NCBI RefSeq assembly: GCF_001428435.1
Contig: NZ_LMSO01000001.1
Coordinates: 124,001 to 188,000, forward strand
From: Arthrobacter sp. Soil782
Lineage (GTDB): Bacteria > Actinomycetota > Actinomycetes > Actinomycetales > Micrococcaceae
Direction of reading: 5' to 3'
DNA length: 64,000 nucleotides
A program made the position numbers and the translations under genes. Below are positions 50,804-59,961 of the stretch, in pieces. Each line of letters opens with the position of its first letter. Position 1 is the first letter of the stretch. A model generated the notes under the pieces. It made no database searches and was not told the DNA's origin. It worked only from the letters and a program-made list of their open reading frames with translations.

Positions 50804-51589
50804 CTACCGCCCTCTCTTGTTATGGCGTTCCAGTTTGGCAACCAGCTGGGTCAGCGGGAGGGTGATGATCAGGTACAACAGCGCGGCAAGAACGAGAGGC
50901 GTCGAGTTTGCCTGCGAAGACACTGTGTCGCGGGCGAAAGTGGTCAGTTCCCTGTCACCGAGCGCCATGCCGGCGATGAACAGCAGCGAGGTGTCCTTGA
51001 TCAGAATGACCAACTCGTTGGTCAGCGGGGGAGTGATAATGCGGAATGCCTGCGGCAGCACCACGGACACCAGTGTCCACGAGGGCCGCATACCGAGTGA
51101 ACGGGCCGCTTCAACCTGACCTTTGGGCACAGCCTCGATGCCCGCGCGGATTGTTTCAGCGATGTAGGCCGAGGAGACAACGATCAACGCAATCAAACCG
51201 GCGCCGGTCGAACCTCCCGGCGGACGCCACTCGAAGGCGATCGGCACGGCGAACGCGAAACCGAAGATGACGAGGAGCGCCGGGAGGCCCCGGAAAAGTT
51301 CGATGTAGGCAGTGGCAACCCAGCGGTAGGGACCCACCGGAGAAAGCTTCATCAGCGCCAGGATCAGGCCGCCGATCATTCCACCGATGAAGGCAATGAC
51401 CGTGTAGACGACGGTGTTTTTCGCGGCCTCGGTGACGACCGTGGGAAAGGCTTCAGCCGCAACATCGAGGTTGAAGAAGTTGGTGCGGATTGCTTCCCAG
51501 TCGGCAACGAAGATGACGGCAGCGACGGCAAGGATGAAAATTGCGTACAGGACTCCGCGGAACAAGCGTTTGCGGGTAGATGGTCTCAC
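50804..51589 (-). CDS. polar amino-acid ABC transporter permease
   Basis: 261 residues with about five helices and the HEAA-type EAA motif EAARSLGMRPSWTLVSVVLP. It is of the His/Glu/Gln/Arg permease family (ALRGLPALL-like ELFRGLPALLVIFGF). A GTG start. One permease gene only, so the channel is likely a homodimer. It is downstream of the binding protein with a hairpin in between. Confidence 0.92.
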   Translation of the reverse strand: MRPSTRKRLFRGVLYAIFILAVAAVIFVADWEAIRTNFFNLDVAAEAFPTVVTEAAKNTVVYTVIAFIGGMIGGLILALMKLSPVGPYRWVATAYIELFRGLPALLVIFGFAFAVPIAFEWRPPGGSTGAGLIALIVVSSAYIAETIRAGIEAVPKGQVEAARSLGMRPSWTLVSVVLPQAFRIITPPLTNELVILIKDTSLLFIAGMALGDRELTTFARDTVSSQANSTPLVLAALLYLIITLPLTQLVAKLERHNKRGR

Positions 51590-51623
51590 GTGTTTTACCT
51601 ATCTTTCAGGAGGTGAACACGGC

Positions 51624-51654
51624 TGCGGCAGTCCCAGAATCTGGAACTGCCGCA
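51624..51654 (-). terminator. intercistronic hairpin after the binding-protein gene
   Basis: TGCGGCAGT and ACTGCCGCA with an inner CCAG/CTGG stem. It sits 14 bases past the binding-protein stop and 35 bases before the permease start. A partial terminator or RNA-stabiliser here would raise binding-protein levels over permease levels, as in other ABC operons. Confidence 0.6.
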
Positions 51655-51667
51655 AATCCGTGGAAGC

Positions 51668-52471
51668 TTACTGCTCCTCGAAGTAGGTGTTGTAGATTTC
51701 GTCGTAGGTGCCGTTGTCACGCAGCTCCGCGAGCTCGGTGTTCACAGCCTCGACGAGCGCTTCGCTGCCCTCCTTGGGGAATGCGAAACCGTACTGCTCA
51801 TCAGTCTCGAACTCCGCAGCGATGGTGTACTCGCCTTCCTGCGTGTGGTTCAGGTTCACCGGCAGGTCCTGGAGGATCGCGGCAACGTTGCCGGCCTGCA
51901 GCGCCGCGTAAAGCTCGGCGTCGCTCGGGAAGGCCACTACCTCGGTGTCCGCAGGAACATTGTCGCGGGCGTACTGCTCGCCCGTGGTGCCCTGCTGGAC
52001 GCCCACGGATTTGCCGGCGAGGTCTTCAAGAGTGGCGACGTCAGAGTCAGCAGGAACCAGCAGCGACTGCAGGGAGTCGTAGTACGGGTCGGCGAAGGTC
52101 AGATTCTCTTCCCGATCAGGAGTGATGGTCATGGCGCTGGCACCGACGTCGCACTGCCCTGCGGCAAGCACGGCACCGGACTGCAGGCCGTCAAAGCCGA
52201 CATCCTGCACAGAGAGCTCAAGGTCAAGGCCCGTGGCGATCTCACGCATCAGGTCCATATCGAACCCGACATACTCACCGTTTTCCTCGTACTCGAACGG
52301 CTCGTAGGGGATGTCGGAGCAGACGGTCAGGGTACCGGGAGAGACGAGGTTCAGTTCGGAACCACCTGCTGCCTCGCCGCCCTCTTCGGACTCGGAACCG
52401 CCGCCACACGCGGTTAGTGCCAGGGTGCCGATTGCCATAACGGCGAGCGACTTGGAAATCTTGGAAAACAT
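51668..52471 (-). CDS. polar amino-acid ABC transporter substrate-binding lipoprotein
   Basis: 267 residues. The lipobox LALTAC is near residue 21, followed by an acidic Gly/Ser linker and an SBP_bac_3 domain (GTLTVCSDIPYEPFEYEENG, VGFDMDLMREIATGL, AGQCDVGASAMTITPDREEN). The opening of the operon. It binds an amino acid outside the membrane for transport by the downstream permease and ATPase. Confidence 0.93.
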   Translation of the reverse strand: MFSKISKSLAVMAIGTLALTACGGGSESEEGGEAAGGSELNLVSPGTLTVCSDIPYEPFEYEENGEYVGFDMDLMREIATGLDLELSVQDVGFDGLQSGAVLAAGQCDVGASAMTITPDREENLTFADPYYDSLQSLLVPADSDVATLEDLAGKSVGVQQGTTGEQYARDNVPADTEVVAFPSDAELYAALQAGNVAAILQDLPVNLNHTQEGEYTIAAEFETDEQYGFAFPKEGSEALVEAVNTELAELRDNGTYDEIYNTYFEEQ

Positions 52472-52603
52472 GCAGTACCTCAGCTCGGGACGGAGTAAAG
52501 AACGGAGTAAAGAAACGTCATGGACGATTCTAGCTGTATAGAGATGTGCATCACAGGCTACAGGTATTGCCTATTGGTAACCAACAGGCAGAATCGATCT
52601 GAT

Positions 52604-53956
52604 TCAGGACCGTAATGGTGCCCGCAGGCCCAGCGCCTCGATCATCGGCCGGAACTTGCTCCACGTTTCCGCCAGCTCAGCGACCGGCTGGGAAGCCTCG
52701 ACAATGCCGCACCCGGCGTACATCCGGACCCGCGTCGGGGTCTCGACGACGGCGCCCCGCAGGGCGATGCCCCACTCACCGTTTCCTGTCGCATCCATCC
52801 AGCCCACCGGCCCGGCATACGGTCCGCGTTCCAAATGTTCCAGCTCGCGAATCAGTTCGCCCGCCACCGTAGTGGGCGTCCCGCACACGGCGGCGGTGGG
52901 GTGGAGCGCCTCCACCAGAGCCAACGACGACGGCACGTTGCCCTCGCTGTCCACCGCGAGCTCCGCACTTACATCGGACGCCAGGTGCCACACGTTGGGA
53001 AGTTCAAGGACAAACGGTTCGCTGTGCGAGGTCATGGTCCGGGTGAAGGGCTCCAACTGCCGTGTAAGGGAGTCGATCGCAATCTCATGCTCGTGCTGCT
53101 GCTTCTCGGAACCGGCCAGAACCCGGTTCGCGTATCCGCTGTCACCGGCGGGGGCGGTTGAGCGGTCGAGGGTTCCTGCCAGCACCCGGGCGCGGGCTGT
53201 CTGGTCCTCGACCTTGATGAGCATCTCCGGCGTAGAGCCGATCAGCCCGTCCACCGAATACGTCCAGCAATCGGAGTACCGGACAGCGAGCTCGCGGAGC
53301 ACCTGCGACGTCGAGATGGGCGATCCGAGTTCCGCGACGACATCGCGTGCCAGCACGAGCTTACTCAGCTCACCTTCCCTGATGTGCGCGACCCCGCGGC
53401 TGACGGCCGTCATCCATTGCTCTTCGGTCAGGATTCCCGGGGCAATCCGGTCTCCCGAACAGGGTTCGCGTTCGGGCTCCACCTCGTCGAGGTAGGCGGC
53501 GAGTTCCGCTTCGGCGGCTGAGGCACTCAGCTCTGCGCCGCCGTCGTCCGTGATGTAGGTGATCCAGCTCTTGCCTTCCCGGCTGCCGACAAGAACGCGC
53601 GGCACTATCAGGCGCGACAGGTGACGGGACGTCTTTGAAAAGGCGAACGAGCCGAACGCCACCAGCCCGCTGCCCGGCTGGGCGAGGGGGTCAACGACGT
53701 CAGCCGCCGCAACAACCTCGCGCCACCAGGCCTGAGCCTCAGCGAAGCGGCCGGGTCCGGAGGTGGTGAAGCGCGCCGTCTCCCCGAAGGCAACGATGCC
53801 TCCGCCGCGCCGGATCCAGGTGTGGACATCACTGCGGACCACGAAGTCCAGGAGGCCGGTGTCGAGCTGGAGGTCGCCCCGCTCAAAGGTGATGCTGCGG
53901 AGGGCCGGCGCCTGATTCAGCGGCGTCGCCACTGCGGCAGGGGACGGATTGCTCAT
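52604..53956 (-). CDS. menF: isochorismate synthase
   Basis: 450 residues of the chorismate-binding family: LSKLVLARDVVAELG, PTAAVCGTPTTVAGELIREL, RGPYAGPVGWMDATGNGEW and the C-terminal RVRMYAGCGIVEASQP. Because it sits divergent from menG in a menaquinone region it most likely makes isochorismate for menaquinone rather than siderophore. No menaquinone genes downstream on its strand. Confidence 0.9.
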   Translation of the reverse strand: MSNPSPAAVATPLNQAPALRSITFERGDLQLDTGLLDFVVRSDVHTWIRRGGGIVAFGETARFTTSGPGRFAEAQAWWREVVAAADVVDPLAQPGSGLVAFGSFAFSKTSRHLSRLIVPRVLVGSREGKSWITYITDDGGAELSASAAEAELAAYLDEVEPEREPCSGDRIAPGILTEEQWMTAVSRGVAHIREGELSKLVLARDVVAELGSPISTSQVLRELAVRYSDCWTYSVDGLIGSTPEMLIKVEDQTARARVLAGTLDRSTAPAGDSGYANRVLAGSEKQQHEHEIAIDSLTRQLEPFTRTMTSHSEPFVLELPNVWHLASDVSAELAVDSEGNVPSSLALVEALHPTAAVCGTPTTVAGELIRELEHLERGPYAGPVGWMDATGNGEWGIALRGAVVETPTRVRMYAGCGIVEASQPVAELAETWSKFRPMIEALGLRAPLRS

Positions 53957-54050
53957 GATGCTCTAGCGTACTCCCGAGCGGCAGCCCGCCCGTTCCGCGC
54001 GGATCGGGGCCGCATTTTTCGGCACTGACAATGTTTGAGACAATGACGGG

Positions 54051-54815
54051 GTGAATCGAGCATCGCTGGATAAGCGTCCTGACGAAGTTGCTGCCATGTT
54101 TGACGACGTGGCGCCCAAGTATGACGTCGTCAATGACGTGCTGTCGCTGGGGCAAACCCACCGGTGGCGGCGGATCGTTGTTGATGCCGTAGACGCCAAC
54201 GCCGGCGACCGGGTGCTTGATCTTGCAGCCGGTACGGGCACGTCGAGTGAGCCTTACGCGGACGCCGGCGTGCACGTGGTCGCGTGTGATTTCTCACTTG
54301 GAATGCTGCGGGTGGGCAAGCGCCGCCGGCCGGATATCGACTTCATCGCCGGAGATGCCACGGATCTTCCGTTCGCGGACAACTCCTTTGACGCCTGCAC
54401 GATCTCCTTCGGCCTGCGCAATGTGGACCGGCCCACCAGGGCGCTCCAGGAAATGCTCCGCGTCACCAAACCTGGGGGCCGCCTCGTCATCGCCGAGTTC
54501 TCCCAGCCGGTCGTTCCGCTGTGGCGCACCCTGTACACCGAATACCTGATGCGGGCCCTCCCGGCAATTGCCACCAAGGTCAGTTCCAACCCCGCCGCCT
54601 ACGTCTACCTCGCCGAGTCCATCCGCGCCTGGCCCAACCAGGACGAGCTCGCAGGCTGGATCACGCAGAGCGGCTGGGAATCGGTCGCGTACCGCAACCT
54701 CAACGGCGGCATCGTCGCGGTGCACCGCGCCACCAAACCGGAGGGCACCATCACGACGACGGCGGCCGCCTCACAGACGCGCGGTCGGCGCCGCAGCAGC
54801 AGGGCTGCCAACTAG
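54051..54815 (+). CDS. menG: demethylmenaquinone methyltransferase
   Basis: 254 residues. UbiE/COQ5 family: the N-terminal [20 protein letters not shown] and motif [11 protein letters not shown], with [20 protein letters not shown] and LRPGG-like [12 protein letters not shown]. It adds the ring methyl group in the last step of menaquinone synthesis. GTG start. It directly abuts the reductase gene at 54816. The final 25 residues are basic. Confidence 0.93.
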   Translation: MNRASLDKRPDEVAAMFDDVAPKYDVVNDVLSLGQTHRWRRIVVDAVDANAGDRVLDLAAGTGTSSEPYADAGVHVVACDFSLGMLRVGKRRRPDIDFIAGDATDLPFADNSFDACTISFGLRNVDRPTRALQEMLRVTKPGGRLVIAEFSQPVVPLWRTLYTEYLMRALPAIATKVSSNPAAYVYLAESIRAWPNQDELAGWITQSGWESVAYRNLNGGIVAVHRATKPEGTITTTAAASQTRGRRRSSRAAN

Positions 54816-56084
54816 GTGTCAGTCCTCATCATCGGAGCGGGGCCTGCCGGGTCTACTGCCGCCTACTACCTGGCCGCCGCAGGGATCGAAACCACGGTTG
54901 TCGAGAAGACCTTCTTTCCCCGGGAGAAGGTATGCGGCGACGGCTTCACGCCGCGCGCCGTCCGGGAGATCCAGCTGCTTGGGTTGCCGCATGGCGAGGA
55001 GCTCGGCTGGCGACGGAACAAGGGCCTGCGGCTACTGGCCGGCGGCCGCACGGTGGAGCTCCCGTGGCCCGAACTGTCCGATTTCCCTTCCTACGGGCTC
55101 GTCCGCACGCGCCTCGGCTTCGATGAGCAGCTCGCCTCGCACGCCCTGTCCGCCGGAGCGCAGATTCTCGAGGGCCACTCCGTCACCGAAGCAGTACGGG
55201 ATGAATCCGGGCGGGTGACCGGCGTCGTCGTCAATGTTCTGGGTCCCAACGGGCGCCGGACCGGCGAGCAAAAGACACTCAGCGCGGACGTCGTGCTGGC
55301 TGCGGACGGCAACTCGACGCGGACCGCCGTGAGTCTCGGCATGGCCAAGCGGGATGACCGGCCGCTCGGCGTCGCTGTACGGACGTACTTCACCAGCCCC
55401 CGGCATCAGGATCCGTGGATGGAGGGCTGGCTCGAGCTGCCTGACGCCTCCGGAAAGCCGCTGCCCGGATACGGCTGGGTGTTCGGTGTGGGCGACGGCA
55501 CGTCGAATGTGGGTCTGGGGATTCTGAACTCCTCGGCGTCGTTCGGGAAGCTCGACTACAAGCAGGTGTTGCGTGACTGGACCGCCGGGATGCCCGCCGG
55601 GTGGGGGTTCACCGAGGAGAACCAGGTCGGCGAAATCCGCGGTGCGGCGTTGCCGATGGGGTTCAACCGCACTCCGCACTATTCACCGGGACTGTTGCTG
55701 CTGGGGGATGCCGGTGGCATGGTGTCGCCGTTCAACGGTGAGGGCATCTCCTATGCGATGGAGTCGGCCCGGTATGCGGCCGAGTTCATCGAGCGGTCGT
55801 TCACCGCTCCGCCGGGGCCTGGACGGGACACCGTGCTTGCCGGCTACGCGCCGTACATCCGGGACCAGTGGGGGAGCCACTTCACCCTGGGGCGGATCTT
55901 CGCGGGGCTCATCGGTAAACCGGCCATCCTTCGCCTCGCGTTGCGCACCGGCATGCCGATCCCGGTGCTGATGCGGTTCGTTGTGCGGATGCTGGCCAAT
56001 CTGACTGACTCCTCACCGAAGGGCTTCGAGGATCGGCTGATCCATGTGCTCGAGAAGCTGGTCCCGTCAACCAGCAACCAGTAG
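54816..56084 (+). CDS. geranylgeranyl-reductase family FAD protein, MenJ-like
   Basis: 422 residues with the Rossmann dinucleotide motif IIGAGPAGSTAAYYLAAAG and CGDGFTPRAVREIQLLGL, and the flavin motif GDAGGMVSPFNGEGISYAME. It is of the group that includes mycobacterial MenJ, which reduces one double bond of the menaquinone side chain. Being directly after menG and before a polyprenyl synthase gene fits this role. GTG start adjoining the menG stop. Confidence 0.88.
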   Translation: MSVLIIGAGPAGSTAAYYLAAAGIETTVVEKTFFPREKVCGDGFTPRAVREIQLLGLPHGEELGWRRNKGLRLLAGGRTVELPWPELSDFPSYGLVRTRLGFDEQLASHALSAGAQILEGHSVTEAVRDESGRVTGVVVNVLGPNGRRTGEQKTLSADVVLAADGNSTRTAVSLGMAKRDDRPLGVAVRTYFTSPRHQDPWMEGWLELPDASGKPLPGYGWVFGVGDGTSNVGLGILNSSASFGKLDYKQVLRDWTAGMPAGWGFTEENQVGEIRGAALPMGFNRTPHYSPGLLLLGDAGGMVSPFNGEGISYAMESARYAAEFIERSFTAPPGPGRDTVLAGYAPYIRDQWGSHFTLGRIFAGLIGKPAILRLALRTGMPIPVLMRFVVRMLANLTDSSPKGFEDRLIHVLEKLVPSTSNQ

Positions 56085-56094
56085 TTTGCCCGAA

Positions 56095-56168
56095 TCCGGG
56101 AAATTTTGCGCACGTCCGGTGGGTTCGACGGCCGTGGAACCCACCGAAACTGCACAAAACTTCCCGGG
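56095..56168. repeat. intergenic palindromic repeat, copy 2
   Basis: Two 35-base arms with 28 of 35 complementary pairs around the 4-base loop GGCC. Shared parts with copy 1 include TTTTG-GCA-GTCCGGTGGGT-CGAC. It lies between the MenJ-like gene and the polyprenyl diphosphate synthase gene. Confidence 0.8.
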
Positions 56169-56227
56169 TTGTGCGCCTCATCCTCGCTGCGCTCGCATCG
56201 GGTCCCTCGCCCGATAGGCTTAGACCC

Positions 56228-57331
56228 ATGACGGATTCCCCCCACACCAGCTGGACCCGCGCTGGCCATCCGCGTCCGCTCATCGACGAGCTGGACCCGA
56301 GTACCGGTGTGATTGCTACCGGGATGCGCCTGCCGGCGGGTTTCGCCCTGATCGCTGAGGACCCGGAGCTTGGTCCGGCGGTCTCGACGTGCCTGGCGAA
56401 GGTTGAGAAGCAGCTGCGGGAGGCGATCTCCAGTTCCGACCCGCTGGCCGATGCCACCTCCCGGCACCTGGTGGAAGCCGGCGGCAAGCGGATCCGTCCA
56501 CTGTTGACGATCCTTGCCTCCCACCTCGGGGACGCAAGCAAGGCGGAGGTGGTGGTTGCCGCCGTCGTCGTCGAACTGACTCATCTGGCAACGCTCTATC
56601 ACGACGACGTCATGGACTCCGCGCCCTACCGCCGCGGTGCGCCTACGGCCCACGAGGTGTGGGGCAATTCCGTAGCCATCCTGACGGGGGACCTGATCTT
56701 CGCCCGTGCGTCGATCCTTGTTTCGGAATTGGGATCGCGTGCGCTTGGCATCCAGGCGCGCACCTTTGAGCGGCTGTGCCTGGGCCAGTTGCATGAGACC
56801 GTCGGTCCGCGGGACGGCGAGGATCCGGTGGAGCACTACCTGTCGGTGATTGCGGACAAGACCGGTTCGCTGGTTGCTGCGTCCGGGCAGCTCGGCGCGA
56901 TTTTCGCGGATGCACCGGCGTCCGCCGTGGATGTCATGGTGTCCTATGGAGAGAAGGTCGGAGTGGCGTTCCAGCTTGCTGACGACGTCATCGATGTCAC
57001 CGGGCTGAAGGACAAATCGGGTAAATCCCCGGGTACCGATCTGCGCGAGGGCGTGCCCACGCTGCCGGTGCTGCTCCTGCGGCAGGCGGCGGCGTCCGGT
57101 GATGACTCCGCGCAGCGGGTGCTCGAGCTGGTCGACGGCGATCTGACGTCCGATGAAGCCCTGGCTGAAGCCGTGTCAGCTCTTCGCGGGCACTCCGCCA
57201 CCCGGCAGGCGTGGGCTGTTGCGCAGCAGTGGGCGGAAGACGCGGTGACGGCGCTCGACCCGCTGCCTGACAGCATGGTCAAGACGGCCCTGGCGAGTTT
57301 TGCGCAGGCGGTCGTCAGCCGAGACGTCTGA
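56228..57331 (+). CDS. polyprenyl diphosphate synthase (menaquinone side chain)
   Basis: 367 residues of the trans-prenyltransferase family. The two aspartate-rich motifs are LYHDDVMDSAPYRRG (first) and LADDVIDVTGLKDKSGK (second), with GGKRIRPLLT upstream. The fragment GDLIFARAS lies between the motifs. Context after menG and MenJ points to the heptaprenyl- or octaprenyl-type synthase for menaquinone. The start MTDSPHTSW is chosen over an upstream in-frame ATG because the region before it includes the palindromic repeat. Confidence 0.9.
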   Translation: MTDSPHTSWTRAGHPRPLIDELDPSTGVIATGMRLPAGFALIAEDPELGPAVSTCLAKVEKQLREAISSSDPLADATSRHLVEAGGKRIRPLLTILASHLGDASKAEVVVAAVVVELTHLATLYHDDVMDSAPYRRGAPTAHEVWGNSVAILTGDLIFARASILVSELGSRALGIQARTFERLCLGQLHETVGPRDGEDPVEHYLSVIADKTGSLVAASGQLGAIFADAPASAVDVMVSYGEKVGVAFQLADDVIDVTGLKDKSGKSPGTDLREGVPTLPVLLLRQAAASGDDSAQRVLELVDGDLTSDEALAEAVSALRGHSATRQAWAVAQQWAEDAVTALDPLPDSMVKTALASFAQAVVSRDV

Positions 57332-57373
57332 TTCCCGGACCGGATTCCCCACCTCCCGGCAGTGATGGGCTCA

Positions 57374-57408
57374 CATAAGGGCGTGTCGGGACGCGACACG
57401 CCCTTATG
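57374..57408. terminator. 15-bp bidirectional terminator
   Basis: CATAAGGGCGTGTCG and its perfect complement with a 5-base loop, in the convergent gap between the polyprenyl synthase and HIT genes. Confidence 0.85.
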
Positions 57409-57446
57409 GCTCGAGAACCTGGGGAAAGCGGACCGCCGAAGAGGAG

Positions 57447-57920
57447 CTAGAGGCTCAGCGCAGCGCGGAGCTCGCCAGCCTTGCGGGCCCGGATGGCGGG
57501 GTCCACGATAGGGCGCTTCGGCGTGAAGTAGAAGCCGTCGTCGTGCCAGCGGGGAAGCACGTGCTGGTGGTAGTGCCACACGTGCTGGCTTCCGGCCGGC
57601 TCGTTGTGCTGGCGGGTTGAAACGCCGTCAGGGTTCCACGCGCGCTTGATGGCGATGGACATGTCCCGGGTGACGGTCATGATGCGGCCGGCGACGTCGT
57701 CGGGCAGTTCATATAGCAGCTCATAGTGGGCGCGAGGTGTCACCAGGACGTGCCCGGGGTTCGGCTCGAAGCCGTGGGAGGCGATGAACGCCAGCACCAG
57801 ATCATCCGAGTAGATCAGGTCCCCGGGCCTGCAGAGATTGGTCGGGAACCGAAACTCGCCGGACGCCAGATCGCAGAAGGGGCACTCATACCCCGCAGGA
57901 GCGTGCGTGGTCCAGGTCAT
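57447..57920 (-). CDS. HIT-family nucleotide-binding protein
   Basis: 157 residues with the histidine triad HVWHYHQHVLP near residue 115 and an N-terminal zinc-type Cys pair in ECPFCDLASGE. HIT proteins hydrolyse or bind AMP- or ADP-linked nucleotides. It overlaps the stop of the SUKH-like gene by 4 bases (ATGA), so the two are co-translated. Confidence 0.87.
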   Translation of the reverse strand: MTWTTHAPAGYECPFCDLASGEFRFPTNLCRPGDLIYSDDLVLAFIASHGFEPNPGHVLVTPRAHYELLYELPDDVAGRIMTVTRDMSIAIKRAWNPDGVSTRQHNEPAGSQHVWHYHQHVLPRWHDDGFYFTPKRPIVDPAIRARKAGELRAALSL

Positions 57921-58339
57921 TCTGCCTCGTCGTCGAACACCCAGTCGAACATGTCAAGCATAAACTCGCTAAACGTTCCTTCCTCGTTTTTCCAGGAAGC
58001 ACGGGCGTTGTTACGCCGCCAGACAATCGGATCCGGAACGTTCAGCTGGTCTGCCTTGATGCCCCAGACAAACTTCTCATCCACGTCTTCCATGAAGAGC
58101 AGGAACCCGTCTTCGATCTCCAGCTCGTCCGGATCCCACACATAGTGGAACGCCTCCATGAGATCTTCGGAAGCACCGACCGCAAGGTAGAACTCGTGCA
58201 CGGCCATCGGAAGCGGGAAATCCTGGCCTTCGCGCAGCTCCGCCAGCTCGTCTTCCGAAAGGCCGTCTTCCGGCACCCAGGGTTCCTCGAAATAGGCAGG
58301 TACGAGGGCGCGGAATTTATCCAGGAACAGCTCGGTCAC
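57917..58339 (-). CDS. SUKH-like (SMI1/KNR4) protein
   Basis: 140 residues, acidic. FPLPMAVHEFYLAVGASEDL, GFLLFMEDVDEKFVWGIKAD and LNVPDPIVWRRN match the SUKH layout, a superfamily often found as immunity proteins to polymorphic toxins and also in ordinary regulators. No toxin gene is next to it. It overlaps the HIT gene. It may work with HIT or be an orphan immunity protein. Confidence 0.65.
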   Translation of the reverse strand: MTELFLDKFRALVPAYFEEPWVPEDGLSEDELAELREGQDFPLPMAVHEFYLAVGASEDLMEAFHYVWDPDELEIEDGFLLFMEDVDEKFVWGIKADQLNVPDPIVWRRNNARASWKNEEGTFSEFMLDMFDWVFDDEAE

Positions 58340-58375
58340 AGTGGCTCCAGGTGGTGTCAGGGGGATGCCCTCATC

Positions 58376-59011
58376 CTATCCCGTGGACGGGGGGTCGGCG
58401 CGACGCGCGTCCTGGGCTGCGAGGGGTGCATGCCAGCCCGATCGCCACGCCATCACCCGCAGCGTGAACACCAACACAGCGACGACGATCCCCGTCACCA
58501 CGTTGAACAGGCCCAGCTCTGCCAGCGCAACAGTGAGCGTTGCACCGAGGAAGGCCGGTAGGGCATACAGGTCACCGGTGAACAGCTGCGGCACCTCATT
58601 TGCGACGACGTCGCGCAGCAGCCCTCCGCCGACTGCGGTTGTCACTCCCAGCAGCACTGCCGCTACGGGATTGGTGCCCTCGTTGATGGCTTTGAGCGCA
58701 CCGACGATGCAGAACAGGGCAAGGCCTCCTGCATCGAAGAGCACCAGCGGCCGGCTTGCCTTCTCAATCCCGGAATACAGGAAGTAGACGAGGCCAGTGG
58801 CAAGCAGCGGCGGCACCAGATAGAGGGGGTTGTAGAACGCTACGGGCTCGACGTCGATGATCAGGTCCCGTGCCACTCCTCCTCCCAACGAGGCGAGGGA
58901 AGCCAGCAGCAGCGAGCCGATCAGATCGAACCCCTTGCGCGCCGCCAGCAGAGCTCCGGACATGGCGAAGAAGAAGACGCCGAACAGGTCCAGGACCAGT
59001 GGCGCGTTCAT
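58376..59011 (-). CDS. TRIC/UPF0126-family membrane channel protein
   Basis: 211 residues with about seven hydrophobic helices and two similar halves, each with a conserved GGG-RD signature (SLGGGVARDLI and VGGGLLRDVVANEVP). UPF0126 members are trimeric intracellular cation channel homologues that may conduct potassium. It lies 36 bases upstream of the SUKH gene in the same direction. Confidence 0.87.
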   Translation of the reverse strand: MNAPLVLDLFGVFFFAMSGALLAARKGFDLIGSLLLASLASLGGGVARDLIIDVEPVAFYNPLYLVPPLLATGLVYFLYSGIEKASRPLVLFDAGGLALFCIVGALKAINEGTNPVAAVLLGVTTAVGGGLLRDVVANEVPQLFTGDLYALPAFLGATLTVALAELGLFNVVTGIVVAVLVFTLRVMAWRSGWHAPLAAQDARRADPPSTG

Positions 59012-59064
59012 GAGGTCTCTGCGTTACGGGACACAACTGTCAATAGTCGCAGGCGGGTGCTTCA

Positions 59065-59832
59065 ATGGCCAACATGCAGACGCCCAAACACCCCGTCCTG
59101 ATTGCTTGTTCGCACGGCACCAGCAGCGCCGAGGGGCAGGCCGCCGTCAATCAGCTGCGGCATGAGATGCGTGCCCTGCGCCCCGAGCTGGACATCCGGG
59201 AAGCCTATGTCGACGTCCAGGAGCCCGATCTTCCCGGGGTGGTGGCCTCGCTTCCGGATGGCCCGGCCGTCATCGTGCCGCTGCTGCTGTCCGTGGGCTA
59301 TCACGTGAAGGTGGACATTGCCGAAGCGGTGCAAAGCCGCCCGAACACCTTCGCCGCCGCTCCGCTGGGCCCCGACCCGAGGCTGGCGGAGCTGCTGCAG
59401 CAGCGGCTGGAGGATGCGGGCGTGCAGGTGAGTGACGCCGTCGTGCTTGCTGCAGCGGGTTCCTCGGACGCATGCGCGGCTGTGGACGTCGAGGAGCTGG
59501 CAGGGCAGCTCAACGGACTGCGGACCGGGCGGATTGTCGTCGGGTACGGAGCAAGCGCAAGCCCATCCGTTCCCGAGGCGGTCGCGGAGGCGCACCAGGA
59601 CGGCGCCGCTCCGGCAATCGCCTCCTATCTGTTGGCTCCCGGCTACTTCCATGACCAGCTCGCCAAAGCCGGCGGAGCCGTGGTGAGTGCGCCGCTGCTT
59701 CCGTCGACGGCGCTCGCGGAGATTGCGCTTGCCCGGTACGACGACGCCGCCAGCCGTCTTCAGGCGCCTGACCCCACCAGGGACTGCGGCAGGGCCTGCC
59801 GGCCCCTCGTCCAGGCATGCGCCAGGCCCTGA
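59065..59832 (+). CDS. sirohydrochlorin chelatase (CbiX/SirB-like)
   Basis: 255 residues. The N-terminal ACSHGTSSAEGQ and the LLLSVGYHVKVDI histidine match class II chelatases that insert iron (or cobalt) into sirohydrochlorin. A second half shows a related but degenerate fold. The C-terminus has a Cys-rich tail (RDCGRACRPLVQAC) that may bind metal. It is upstream of the siroheme-dependent sulfite reductase, supporting a siroheme role. The gap to the next gene is 129 bases with no clear hairpin. Confidence 0.8.
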   Translation: MANMQTPKHPVLIACSHGTSSAEGQAAVNQLRHEMRALRPELDIREAYVDVQEPDLPGVVASLPDGPAVIVPLLLSVGYHVKVDIAEAVQSRPNTFAAAPLGPDPRLAELLQQRLEDAGVQVSDAVVLAAAGSSDACAAVDVEELAGQLNGLRTGRIVVGYGASASPSVPEAVAEAHQDGAAPAIASYLLAPGYFHDQLAKAGGAVVSAPLLPSTALAEIALARYDDAASRLQAPDPTRDCGRACRPLVQACARP

Positions 59833-59961
59833 GTAACACTGGTTCCGCGAGCGCGCCAGTCCTGTCAAGACCCTGCTGGCATTGTGACGCGCTGTGTCCC
59901 CACGTGAACGGGTGTTTCCGGACCTTTGAAGGGCTTCCGAGGCCGGTCCTACTGTCTTTAC

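Noticed and set aside
46687-56168. CRISPR-like repeats
   Set aside because: Only two copies 9.4 kb apart, each a long palindrome, without spacers or cas genes.
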